The notes below the pieces were generated by a model. That model saw nothing but the letters and a program-made list of their open reading frames with translations, had not been told where the DNA came from and did not search any database. A stretch of DNA of 12,822 nucleotides from Acidisphaera sp035272265 (GTDB lineage: Bacteria; Pseudomonadota; Alphaproteobacteria; Acetobacterales; Acetobacteraceae), in contig DATEQV010000233.1 of NCBI GenBank assembly GCA_035272265.1, forward strand, positions 1 through 12,822, written 5' to 3'. Shown piece by piece: positions 1 through 7,311 of this stretch. The position numbers and the translations under genes are program-made. How positions within the stretch are numbered: the first letter of the stretch is position 1; every line of letters begins with the position of its first letter.

Positions 1-1259
1 CGGCTCTGCCGGCCTGTCGGCGCAAAAGGCACGCGCGCGGCCTCCAGATCGGCCACCGGCCGGACCACCTCGTCCGCCTTCTTGTCCTCGCGCAGGCCGA
101 GATAGACGGCGTGCCGCACCCGGCCCGAGCCCGACCAGTCGGTGAACTGCACCTCCACAACCAGCGCCGGCTTCACCCACTGAACGGCGCGGTCGATCGG
201 ATCGCCGGACACCAGCATGTCCTCGGGCGGTTCCGCCGCCAGCTTATCGAGCTTCGCGCGCAACGCCTCCAGCTCGCGTTCGGTGAAGCCGCTGCCGACC
301 GCGCCCGCGTATTGCCAGGCGCCGCTCTCGTCGCGGTAACCCAGATGCAGCGCGCCGAGGCCCTGTCGCGAGCCCTGCGGCGGCGTCCAGCCGAGCACCA
401 CCAGTTCCTCGCGGCCGGCGCACTTGGCTTTCAGCCAGTCCTTGCTGCGGCCGGCGCGATACGGTGCGTCGGCCCGCTTGGCGATGATGCCTTCCAGGTG
501 CAGGCGGCACGCCTCGCGCCGCATCTCCACCGTGCGCCCCACCTGATGATCGCTGTAGCGCAGCGCGCCCCGCCAGTCGGACAGATGTTGCAACGCCTGC
601 TTGCGCGCGATGAGCGGACTGCGGCGCAGGTCCCAGCCATCCAGGTGCAGCAGGTCGAACAGGTAATAGAACAGGCTGCGGTCGGAGCCGTCCGACAACG
701 CCTGCTGCAGCAGCGCGAAGCTGGACACGCCGTCCTCGCGCAGCGCCACCAGTTCGCCGTCGACCAGCGCGGTCTGCGCCCGCAAACTCCCGACCGCCCT
801 GGCGATCGTCGGCAGGCGCCTGGTCCAGTCATGGCCGTTGCGCGTCACCAGCCGCACGGCGTCGCCGTCCTTGAACGCGAGCAGCCGGTAGCCGTCGAAC
901 TTCACCTCGCTCAGCCAGTTCGGATCGTCCGCCGGCGGCTCGTCGACCAACGAGGCCAGCTCTGGCGACTGCTCGGCCGGCAGCGCCGCCTGCACGGCGC
1001 CCTCGACAGGCGGCCGCCCGGGATCCTGACGTTTCGCCTCCATACTGGTCCGCTTGGCTTGAGAGCGCTTGGCCTTAGGCGCCGGCGGCTCGGTGGTCTT
1101 CTCCAGTTCGCCGGCGTCGGCGCCGGGCGCCTCCTCGGCGTCGTGCTCCTTGATGAGCAGCCAGTTCTCCGCCCGGTCCTTCGGCCGCGGCTTGAGCCGG
1201 ACGAGCACGAACCCGCCGTTCAGACGGGAACCGCGCAGGACGAACTTCAGCTCGCCCTT
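1..1259 (-). pseudogene. ligD: LigD ATP-dependent DNA ligase domain, out-of-frame continuation of ligD; runs off the left edge
   Basis: This is the second half of a non-homologous end-joining ligase D. It is open on the minus strand from the duplication at 1257-1289 to the window edge. Translation gives the end of the phosphoesterase domain (GELKFVLRGSRLNGGFVLVR), a charged linker, and then the ligase core. The nucleotidylated lysine lies in EVKFDGYR (Lys codon 902-900). ALVDGELVALRED, LEGIIAKRADAPY and DWLKAKC follow as the later nucleotidyltransferase motifs, and an OB-fold region (VVEVQFTDWSGSGRVRHA) comes last. The polymerase domain usual in PE-LIG-POL proteins would lie beyond base 1. 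The frame differs from that of the upstream half because of a 14-bp tandem duplication. An in-frame ATG at 1043-1041 could allow separate translation of a ligase(-polymerase) polypeptide. It could be a true pseudogene, a split gene, or an assembly error. Confidence 0.85.
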
Positions 1260-1807
1260 CGCCAGCGCCGCTTCGCCAGCGCCGCTTCGGGATCGCCATT
1301 CGCCGGCTCCCAGGTGCCGCGGTCCCAGGTCTCGACGGTTCCGGCGCCGTACTGACCTTCGGGGATGATGCCGGAAAAGTCGGCGTAGTCGAGCGGGTGG
1401 TCCTCGGTGCGCACCGCCAGCCGCTTGTCGGCGGGGTCGAGCGAGGGCCCTTTCGGCACCGCCCAGCTCCACAGCACGCCGCCGTGCTCCAGCCGGAAGT
1501 CCCAGTGCAGGCGCCGCGCATCATGCTTCTGCACCACGAAGATCGGCGCGGCGCCGGACCGCGTGGCGTCGCCCGGCGGCGGCTCGGCGGTCGCCGAGAA
1601 GTCGCGCCGCTGCCGATACGTCTCGATGGTGGTCCCGCGCACGGCCCGGCGCGGCTTCGGCGGTTCAGGCGGCGGCGGCTTCACCGGCCGGGGCTGTTTC
1701 TGGGCCCGCAGCGCTGCCGGCGTCGGGACTTGCTTCGGCGTGCGCGGCCGCGCCGGAGCCCGGACTTGCCTGGCCGTCCGGAGTTGCTGCGGCGTCCGCT
1801 TCGGCAT
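1247..1807 (-). CDS. ligD: LigD 3'-phosphoesterase domain, truncated upstream half of frameshifted ligD
   Basis: The 186-residue product carries the LigD phosphoesterase domain, which trims 3' ends in NHEJ. QKHDARRLHWDFRLE (about residues 93-107) supplies the family His/His/Asp/Arg set at H95, H101, D103 and R105. EDHPLDY supplies H137 and Y141. The domain runs normally to GDPEAALAK and then ends in eleven-odd foreign residues and a TGA at 1249-1247. A 14-bp duplication causes this, so the last strands of the domain and everything downstream are lost. Residues 1-58 are a basic, Pro/Arg-rich extension absent from usual LigD proteins, which begin a few residues before the YRxxRDF segment. That extension overlaps the ATPase gene by 143 bp in another frame. 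A GTG at 1642-1640 would give a conventional N-terminus and start just after the ATPase stop. I see no strong ribosome site at either start. Confidence 0.8.
   Translation of the reverse strand: MPKRTPQQLRTARQVRAPARPRTPKQVPTPAALRAQKQPRPVKPPPPEPPKPRRAVRGTTIETYRQRRDFSATAEPPPGDATRSGAAPIFVVQKHDARRLHWDFRLEHGGVLWSWAVPKGPSLDPADKRLAVRTEDHPLDYADFSGIIPEGQYGAGTVETWDRGTWEPANGDPEAALAKRRWRRAS
1257..1289. repeat. 14-bp tandem duplication disrupting ligD
   Basis: The plus strand reads CTTCGCCAGCGCCG twice (1257-1270 and 1271-1284) followed by CTTCG (1285-1289). A single-copy ancestor would have had CTTCG direct repeats 14 bases apart, the classic setting for replication slippage. Fourteen bases are not a multiple of three, so the second copy shifts the ligD frame. 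Removing one copy joins GDPEAALAK directly to GELKFVLRG, the expected LigD sequence. Confidence 0.9.
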
Positions 1808-2741
1808 CTACGTCCGGGCTCGCTTCTGCGTGCGCTGCATCCTCGGCCAACGCGTCATCAGTGCCAAGGTTTGGCGCCGCCTCAGCCTCGTCCGCCTCAG
1901 CCTCCTCGTACTCGACCTCCTCCTCCGCGAACTCCTCCTCGGACTCGGCCGTCTCCTCGGACTCGATCTCCTCCGCCTCGGGCTCTTCCAGCTCCGGCCG
2001 TCCGAGATAGTGCGCGAGCACCTCGCCCGGCAGCCCGTCCTCCACCACACGACCGTGGTCCAGCCAGAAGACACGCGTGCACCAATCCTTGATGACGGCT
2101 TCGGAGTGCGAGGACAGCACCAGGATCTCCGCCCCCCGCACCATGTCCTCAAGCCTCGCGCGGGCCTTGTCCATGAAGGCCGCATCGCCGGCGAGGAACC
2201 ACTCGTCCATCAGCAGGATCTGCGGGCGGATGGCGGTGGCCAGCGCGAAACCGAGCCGGATCACCATGCCCGAGCTGTAGATGCGCACCGGCAGGTCGAG
2301 GAAGTCGCCAAGCTCGGCGAACTCCTGCACGTCGTCCTCCAGCCGGCGCAGCGCGCTCTGCGGCAGGCCGTTGAACAGGCCGCGCAGACGGATGTTCTCG
2401 CGGCCGGTCAGGTCCAGGTTCATGCCCAGGTTCGGATCGAGCAGCGCGCTGACGCTGCCGTTGATCTGCACCCGGCCGATCACCGGCTCGTAGATGCCGG
2501 CCAGCACGCGCAGCAGCGTGGTCTTGCCCGCGCCGTTCGCGCCGATCAGCCCGAGCCGGTCGCCGCTGTTGAGCGTGAAGTTCAGCTCCCGCAGCGCCTG
2601 CACGACCACGCGATGGTGCGAGTCCTGGCCGAGCCGCCCGGAGGCCGCGGCCAGCACCGTCTTCTTCAGGCTGCGCGCACTGCCGTGATAGAGCGGAAAC
2701 AGAACCGAGCAGTCGGTGACCTGAATGCCTGCGGTTGCCAT
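1665..2741 (-). CDS. ABC transporter ATP-binding protein, Wzt/KpsT type, with long acidic C-terminal tail
   Basis: The 358-residue product is the nucleotide-binding subunit of a polysaccharide-export ABC transporter on the inner face of the cytoplasmic membrane. Walker A is GANGAGKT (67-74). The signature is the Wzt-like YSSGMVIRLGFALA (155-168). Walker B is ILLMDE (175-180), and the switch histidine is in LSSHSE (H212). The ATP-binding domain ends near residue 248. In place of the beta-sandwich carbohydrate-binding domain of some Wzt proteins there is a tail of about 110 residues. The tail is Glu-rich first (251-289), then Ala/Asp/Pro-rich, with the octapeptide AHAEASPD at 303-310 and 333-340. 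I chose ATG 2741, five bases after the permease stop. The open frame continues upstream, but that part is antisense-like sequence over the permease. Translation is probably coupled to the permease. The transported substrate is unknown. Confidence 0.9.
   Translation of the reverse strand: MATAGIQVTDCSVLFPLYHGSARSLKKTVLAAASGRLGQDSHHRVVVQALRELNFTLNSGDRLGLIGANGAGKTTLLRVLAGIYEPVIGRVQINGSVSALLDPNLGMNLDLTGRENIRLRGLFNGLPQSALRRLEDDVQEFAELGDFLDLPVRIYSSGMVIRLGFALATAIRPQILLMDEWFLAGDAAFMDKARARLEDMVRGAEILVLSSHSEAVIKDWCTRVFWLDHGRVVEDGLPGEVLAHYLGRPELEEPEAEEIESEETAESEEEFAEEEVEYEEAEADEAEAAPNLGTDDALAEDAAHAEASPDVDAEADAAATPDGQASPGSGAAAHAEASPDAGSAAGPETAPAGEAAAA
1722..1835 (-). repeat. Diverged direct repeat coding for AHAEASPD twice in the ATPase tail
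   Basis: The 24-base blocks 1812-1835 and 1722-1745 both encode AHAEASPD in the ATPase frame, 30 residues apart. They differ at four of 24 bases, all at third codon positions of that frame, so the peptide is identical while the DNA has diverged. The second block lies inside the overlap with the ligD N-terminal extension. Confidence 0.7.
1877..1904 (-). repeat. Short 15-bp-period direct repeat in the acidic tail
   Basis: CCGCCTCAGCCTC occurs at 1877-1889 and again at 1892-1904 on the plus strand. It encodes consecutive EAEAD/EAEAA pentads of the ATPase tail. This is low-complexity, in-frame expansion. Confidence 0.6.
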
Positions 2742-2746
2742 CGCGG

Positions 2747-3649
2747 TCACACCCAGAACGCCAGGCGCCCGCGCGCGCGCGCGAACACGACCGCCGCCGC
2801 CGCGCACAGCAATGCCGACCAGCCGAGCGCGCTCGCATAGGTGAGGTGCGACGGCACGTCGCCGAGGATCGGGGCGCGGACGATCTCGATGATGGAGAAG
2901 AACGGGTTGCCCTGCAGCCAGACCGGACGACCGCCGATCTGCTCGGGCTTCCAGATGATCGCGCTGACGAAAAATGCGATCTGCATGACGCTGCCGACGA
3001 TCGGCGGCACGTCGCGGAAGCGCGCGCAGACGGCTCCGAACAGCAACGCGGCGGCAATGCCGTCGACGACCCAGAGCATGGCCGCCGGAATCGCCAGCAG
3101 CGCGAGCGGCCCGGGCCAGATCTCGAAGATGGCGAACACGACGACGACCACGCCGATGTTGTGCAGCAGGACCAAGCCGTTGCGGACGAGGCAGCGCAGC
3201 GGGTGGAGCGTGTACGGCAGACGCACCGACCGGATGACGCCCTCGGCCTCGGTGAAGCAAAGGCAGGCTTCGCCCACCGATGCGCTGAGGCAGTTCCACA
3301 GCACCAGCGACAGCGTCAGGAACGGCAGATAACTCCGCAGGTCCATGACGAAGAGCGAGGAGTACAGGAAGCCCAGCGCGCCCACCATCACCCCGGTCGA
3401 CAGCGTCAGCCAGAAGGGGCCAAGCATCGAGCCGCGGTAGCGCAGCCGGATATCCAGCCAGCCCAGGGTGGCCGCCAGCCGCCACAGACGCAGCCCGTCC
3501 CTCACGTCCTGGGCCGCGAGGCGGAAGCGGGCCACGAACGACATGTCCGCGGTCAGGTCCAGCAGAGACGTCGGCAGGCGCGTCAATGCCGGTGCCGGAT
3601 ACTCGGCGACAGCCGTGTCGGTCGCGGCGCCCTGTGCGATCTGATCCAT
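2747..3649 (-). CDS. ABC-2 type permease, Wzm/KpsM-like polysaccharide exporter subunit
   Basis: The 300-residue integral inner-membrane protein is the membrane half of the exporter encoded with the following ATPase. The family hallmark before the first membrane span is LDIRLRYRGSMLGPFWLTLS (65-84). CARFRDVPPIVGSVMQIAFF (208-227) is the second conserved segment. About six hydrophobic spans can be placed near 82-101, 106-128, 158-178, 183-205, 217-235 and 272-292, as expected for this family. The length is slightly above the usual 260-290 because of about 35 polar N-terminal residues. I chose ATG 3649. An in-frame ATG at 3808 would give 353 residues, but the added stretch is not family-like and reaches into the AT-richer intergenic DNA. 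No glycosyltransferase genes are visible nearby, so the glycan is unknown. Confidence 0.9.
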   Translation of the reverse strand: MDQIAQGAATDTAVAEYPAPALTRLPTSLLDLTADMSFVARFRLAAQDVRDGLRLWRLAATLGWLDIRLRYRGSMLGPFWLTLSTGVMVGALGFLYSSLFVMDLRSYLPFLTLSLVLWNCLSASVGEACLCFTEAEGVIRSVRLPYTLHPLRCLVRNGLVLLHNIGVVVVVFAIFEIWPGPLALLAIPAAMLWVVDGIAAALLFGAVCARFRDVPPIVGSVMQIAFFVSAIIWKPEQIGGRPVWLQGNPFFSIIEIVRAPILGDVPSHLTYASALGWSALLCAAAAVVFARARGRLAFWV

Positions 3650-4016
3650 CGCGCGGCGGGGTAGCCGATCCGGCCGGGTTCCGGCAATCGCGACAAATCT
3701 GCCGCACGCCAGACGAAAATTCCTTTGGAAAGTGTTTTTTGGGTCGCAGGCCCCTCGCGGACCCGTGACTTTCCTCACGGAATCATGGCAGTAGCGCAAT
3801 ACAGCCATGTCCGCAGCCTGATCCGGCTGCCCCGCCGAGGCCCTGTCCAGCGCCGCCGGGCATCGTATTTTTTCATTATATTTCCGTCCCTGGGTTGCCT
3901 TAGTTATCGAATCAACGTAGTCGGTTGCGCCTCGATCTTAATCGTGCGTGTGAGCAGCGTGCCGCGCTGTCGCATGGAGTTTTGTTTGCCACGGCACGAC
4001 GGAGGCCTATCCGCCG
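3650..4016. other. Divergent intergenic region between the exporter and the transglycosylase gene
   Basis: These 367 bases lie between two divergently transcribed genes and are clearly more AT-rich than the rest of the window, especially at 3717-3742 and 3865-3925. They must hold both promoters. A short inverted repeat, CCGTGA/TCACGG (3763-3768 and 3775-3780), is present. I see no convincing small gene. A 103-residue plus-strand open frame here has no recognisable features and runs into the next gene. Confidence 0.6.
3875..3880 (-). promoter_or_regulatory. Candidate -10 element for the exporter genes
   Basis: Read on the minus strand, this is a perfect TATAAT in an AT-rich patch pointing toward the permease gene. 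No good -35 hexamer is found 16-18 bases upstream, and the site lies about 225 bases before the chosen permease start. It is only a candidate. Confidence 0.25.
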
Positions 4017-5102
4017 ATGACGACCAAAAGTGGTAACCTCGCCAGCTCGCTCACCTACTCCTTCCGTGCCGGCCTCAGACCACCGCTGCGAAGAGCCGTC
4101 ATCTGCCTCACTGGGGCCGCATGGCTGGCGGCCTGCGCCAATCATGCGCCGCAGGTCGTAAGCCAGCTCCCGGAAGCGCAGCAATACGCGGCCCATGCGC
4201 GCGGCGACTACACGCCGCCAGGGCCGCCCGATGATCCCTGGGGGCCTTACATCAACGAGGCCGCCAAGCGATTCGACGTGCCCGATCGCTGGATTCGCGA
4301 GGTCATGCGCGTCGAGTCGGGCGGCAAGCTGTACCACGGCGCCCAGCTCGTGACCTCGTGGGCGGGGGCGATGGGCCTGATGCAGGTGATGCCGCACACG
4401 TATGAAGGGCTGAAGGACCGCTACAACCTCGGCGAGGACCCGTTCGACCCGCATGACAACATCATGGCGGGCGCGGCCTACCTGCGTGAGATGTACGACA
4501 TGTACGGCTCGCCGGGCTTCCTCGCCGCCTACAACGCGGGCCCCCGCCGCCTCGACGACTATCTCGCCAACATCCGGCCGTTGCCCGCCGAAACCCGGCG
4601 CTACGTCGCGATGATCGGCCCCTACATCATGGACAGTTCTCCGAAGCAGCACTCGGCGGCCGAGCAGTACGCCATGAACACGCTGCCGGTCGAAATCCCG
4701 GCCGGCCTGCGCTACGGCGGCGCCAGCACCTTCACCGACGACAACACGCCGGTCGAGGTGGCGTCGGCGCCGGACAACGAGGCGCGCTCGGTGCCGCATG
4801 AGAGCTTCGCCCGCGAGGAACGGCACGGCCACGAGCGTGCCCGCGTCGAATACGCCGTCGTCACCGAGCCCCGTCACGGCGCCCACGTGGCGCGGGGCTC
4901 TCAGGTGTTCGCGAGCGCGGCCTACTCGGCGCACGGCTGGCACGTCGTGCCCTCCGGCCTGTCGGAGCCGGTCAGCCGGTCGCGCGCCCCGCGTGTCATC
5001 ACCGTCGGCGCATACGGCACGGAACCAGGTCCGACGCACGCCGTCACCCACCACGGCTGCGCGCATCCCGGCAGCAGCAAGAGCTGCCCGAGCCGGGACT
5101 AA
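4017..5102 (+). CDS. Lytic transglycosylase (SLT family) lipoprotein
   Basis: The 361-residue enzyme should cleave the glycan strands of peptidoglycan in the periplasm and leave 1,6-anhydromuramyl ends. The N-terminus has a basic stretch, a short hydrophobic segment and a lipobox ending LAAC (Cys40), which indicates a lipoprotein anchored to a membrane. The catalytic domain spans about 73-210. RVESGG holds the general acid Glu100, AMGLMQVMP (118-126) is the next family motif, and AAYNAGP (170-176) is the third. The C-terminal 130 or so residues are His/Ala-rich, show no recognised domain and have two cysteines near the end (C348, C357). A GGAGG at 4001-4005 precedes ATG 4017. The gene diverges from the surface-polysaccharide exporter, so a cell-envelope role in common is plausible but unproven. 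Confidence 0.9.
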   Translation: MTTKSGNLASSLTYSFRAGLRPPLRRAVICLTGAAWLAACANHAPQVVSQLPEAQQYAAHARGDYTPPGPPDDPWGPYINEAAKRFDVPDRWIREVMRVESGGKLYHGAQLVTSWAGAMGLMQVMPHTYEGLKDRYNLGEDPFDPHDNIMAGAAYLREMYDMYGSPGFLAAYNAGPRRLDDYLANIRPLPAETRRYVAMIGPYIMDSSPKQHSAAEQYAMNTLPVEIPAGLRYGGASTFTDDNTPVEVASAPDNEARSVPHESFAREERHGHERARVEYAVVTEPRHGAHVARGSQVFASAAYSAHGWHVVPSGLSEPVSRSRAPRVITVGAYGTEPGPTHAVTHHGCAHPGSSKSCPSRD

Positions 5103-5134
5103 GCTGCCCCGCCTTTCCCTGCGCGCCTGACCCG

Positions 5135-5167
5135 CTCACGTCCTCGCTAACGCCACGAGGACGTGAG
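5135..5167 (+). terminator. Perfect 12-bp inverted repeat, possible terminator or operator
   Basis: CTCACGTCCTCG (5135-5146) and CGAGGACGTGAG (5156-5167) can form an uninterrupted 12-bp hairpin with a 9-base loop. It lies 32 bases after the transglycosylase stop and just ahead of the catabolic operon. There is no T-tract after it, so it is not a standard intrinsic terminator. An operator for a dimeric regulator of the downstream operon is the main alternative. Confidence 0.55.
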
Positions 5168-5214
5168 GCGGCAGGCCGCTTGTGAGCTGGGAAACCCGAG
5201 GCGAGACTGCGGCG

Positions 5215-7311
5215 ATGCCCGCGCAACCTGGGGCCCGCTTTTCCGCGCTCGATCCGCTGATCGCCCCGCGTTCGGTCGCGGTCGTCGGCGCGTCCGACGA
5301 TCCCCGCCGGATCGGCGGCAGGCCGATCGATTTCATGCGCCGTACCGGCTTCAAGGGCGACATCCTGCCGGTCAATCCGAACCGCAAGACGATCCAGGGC
5401 CTGACCGCCTATCCGTCGGTCGCCGCCCTGCCCACGACACCCGACGTCGCCATCATCGCCGTTCCTCCCAATCTGGCGATCGAGGCAGTCCGCGACCTCG
5501 GCGCGCGCGGCGTGCGCGGCGCCGTCGTGTTCACCGCCGGTTTCGCCGAGGTCGACGAAGCCGGCGCGGCCGCGCAGGCCGAGATGATCGACGCCGCCCG
5601 GTCCTCGGGCATGCGGCTGCTCGGGCCCAACTGCCTCGGCCTGTTCAACGCAGGCATCGGCTGGTTCGCCACCTTCACCAACGCCTTCGACACCGGCTTT
5701 CCGATCCCCGGCCGGATCGGCATCGCCAGCCAGTCCGGCGCCTACGGCACGCACCTGTTCGCCGCCGCGCGCAACCGCGGCATCGGCGTGCCGCTGGTGG
5801 TCACGACGGGCAACGAGGCCGACGTGACGGTCGGCGAGGTGATCGGCTGGATGGCGGCAAACGCCGACACCGACGTCATCGCCGCGTATCTGGAAGGCAT
5901 CCGCGAGGCCGGCAGCTTCCTCGCCGCCCTCGCCGCCGCCAGGGCCGCACGCAAGCCGGTCGTGGTCATGAAGGTCGGCCGCAGCGCACTGGGGGCGGCC
6001 GCCGCCCAGTCCCACACGGCGTCCATCGCCGGCGACGACGCCGTGACCGACGCGGTGTTCGCCGAGTTCGGCGTGGTCCGCGCCCGCAGCACCGAGGAGA
6101 TGCTCGACATCGCCTACGCCGCCACGCGGCGGATCTATCCAGCCGGCAACACGCTCGGCGTGCTGACGATCAGCGGCGGCGCCGGCGTGCTGATCAGCGA
6201 CGCCGCCGACGCCGCCGGCCTGGCCATGCCGCCCATGCCGGAGGCGGCGCAGGCAAAGCTGAAGGCGATGGTATCGTTCTGCTCGCCGCGCAACCCGGTG
6301 GACGCCACGGCGCAGGTGTTCAACGACTTCGACCTCGCCGAGCGGTTCATGGAGACCATGGTCGCCGACGGCGGCTACCGCTCCGCGCTGGCGTTCTTCT
6401 CGCAGAGCGCCGGCGGCCCCCGCGCGCCGGCCGTTCGCGACCTGCTGCACCGCCTTCGTGCGGCTCACCCGGACGTGCTGTTCGTGCTCTCCGTCCTCGC
6501 GCCGCCCGAGGTGATGGCCGGGTTCGACGCCGAGGGGCTGGTCGTGCTGGAGGACCCGACGCGTGCGGTGAACGCGATCGCCGCGATGGGACGGTTCGGC
6601 GACGCGTTCGCCGCGACGCCCGGCCTTCCGCCGCCGGTGCTTCCGGACCTGCCCCTGCCTGAAGCGGCGCCCGACGAGGCCGAGGCCAAGCGCATCCTCG
6701 CCGCGATCGGCATCACGCCCGCGCCCGAGCAGGCCTGCGCGACGGAAGACGAGGCGGTCGAAGCGGCCGGGCGCATCGGCTTCCCGGTCGTGCTGAAGAT
6801 CCTGTCGCCGGACATCGCGCACAAGTCGGAGATCGGCGGCGTGCTGCTCGGCGTGGCCGACGCGGAGGCGGTGCGCGACGGCGTCGCGCTGCTGCTGGAC
6901 CGCGCCCGCGCGCGCGCGCCCAATGCCCGCGTGACCGGCATTCTGGTCGCCCGGCAGCTGCGCGGCGTGGAGTGCATCATGGGCATCCACCGCGATCCGG
7001 TGTTCGGCCCGGTCGCCGTGTTCGGCCTCGGCGGCGTGTTCGTCGAGATCCTCAAGGACGTGGTGATCCGGCGCTGTCCCTTCGGACCGGATGTGGCCGA
7101 GCAAATGATCGCGTCGATCCGCGGCGCGCCGCTGCTGCGCGGCGCGCGCGGCACGCCGCCGGCCGACATCGCGGCGCTGGCGGACATGCTGTCGCGCCTG
7201 TCCGCCTTCGCCGCCGCCCATCCGCGCGTCGCCTCGATCGACCTCAACCCGGTCATCGCGACGCCGGACGGCGCCTATGTCGCCGACGCACTGATCGAGG
7301 TGACGCCATGA
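5215..7311 (+). CDS. Acyl-CoA synthetase, NDP(ADP)-forming, fused alpha-beta (acetate--CoA ligase family)
   Basis: The 698-residue cytosolic enzyme joins a carboxylic acid to CoA while converting ATP to ADP and phosphate through a phosphohistidine. The CoA-binding Rossmann domain opens with PRSVAVVGASDDPRRIGG (18-35). GMRLLGPNCLGLFN (132-145) and IASQSGAYGTH (170-180) are typical of the ligase-CoA domains. The phosphohistidine loop is AQSHTASIAG (264-273, His267). The ATP-grasp part starts near 485 and includes KILSPDIAHKSEIGGV (528-543), VFGLGGVFVEILKDV (602-616) and SIDLNPV (674-680). Length and order match fused acetyl-CoA synthetase-like proteins. I chose ATG 5215; an in-frame GTG at 5182 adds 11 residues, and both have a GAGG about 13 bases upstream. 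It is the first gene of the operon, and its TGA overlaps the next ATG (ATGA). The substrate acid cannot be read from the sequence. Confidence 0.9.
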   Translation: MPAQPGARFSALDPLIAPRSVAVVGASDDPRRIGGRPIDFMRRTGFKGDILPVNPNRKTIQGLTAYPSVAALPTTPDVAIIAVPPNLAIEAVRDLGARGVRGAVVFTAGFAEVDEAGAAAQAEMIDAARSSGMRLLGPNCLGLFNAGIGWFATFTNAFDTGFPIPGRIGIASQSGAYGTHLFAAARNRGIGVPLVVTTGNEADVTVGEVIGWMAANADTDVIAAYLEGIREAGSFLAALAAARAARKPVVVMKVGRSALGAAAAQSHTASIAGDDAVTDAVFAEFGVVRARSTEEMLDIAYAATRRIYPAGNTLGVLTISGGAGVLISDAADAAGLAMPPMPEAAQAKLKAMVSFCSPRNPVDATAQVFNDFDLAERFMETMVADGGYRSALAFFSQSAGGPRAPAVRDLLHRLRAAHPDVLFVLSVLAPPEVMAGFDAEGLVVLEDPTRAVNAIAAMGRFGDAFAATPGLPPPVLPDLPLPEAAPDEAEAKRILAAIGITPAPEQACATEDEAVEAAGRIGFPVVLKILSPDIAHKSEIGGVLLGVADAEAVRDGVALLLDRARARAPNARVTGILVARQLRGVECIMGIHRDPVFGPVAVFGLGGVFVEILKDVVIRRCPFGPDVAEQMIASIRGAPLLRGARGTPPADIAALADMLSRLSAFAAAHPRVASIDLNPVIATPDGAYVADALIEVTP

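Noticed and set aside
1407..2840. Long plus-strand open frame of 477 residues across the ATPase and ligD genes
   Set aside because: It is antisense to clear domain-bearing genes, and its own translation matches no family.
3725..4036. 103-residue plus-strand open frame in the divergent region
   Set aside because: It has no ribosome site or recognisable domain, overlaps the transglycosylase start and crosses AT-rich intergenic DNA.
6901..6921. Alternating CG run as a possible Z-DNA or regulatory element, with a similar run at 2766-2782
   Set aside because: Both runs lie inside coding regions, encode ordinary Arg/Ala-rich segments and are expected at this GC content.
5044..7221. Long open frame of 725 residues on the minus strand opposite the acyl-CoA synthetase gene
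   Set aside because: Its translation is rich in Arg, Gly, Ala and His with no recognisable domain. It mirrors the codon bias of a strongly supported gene on the other strand.
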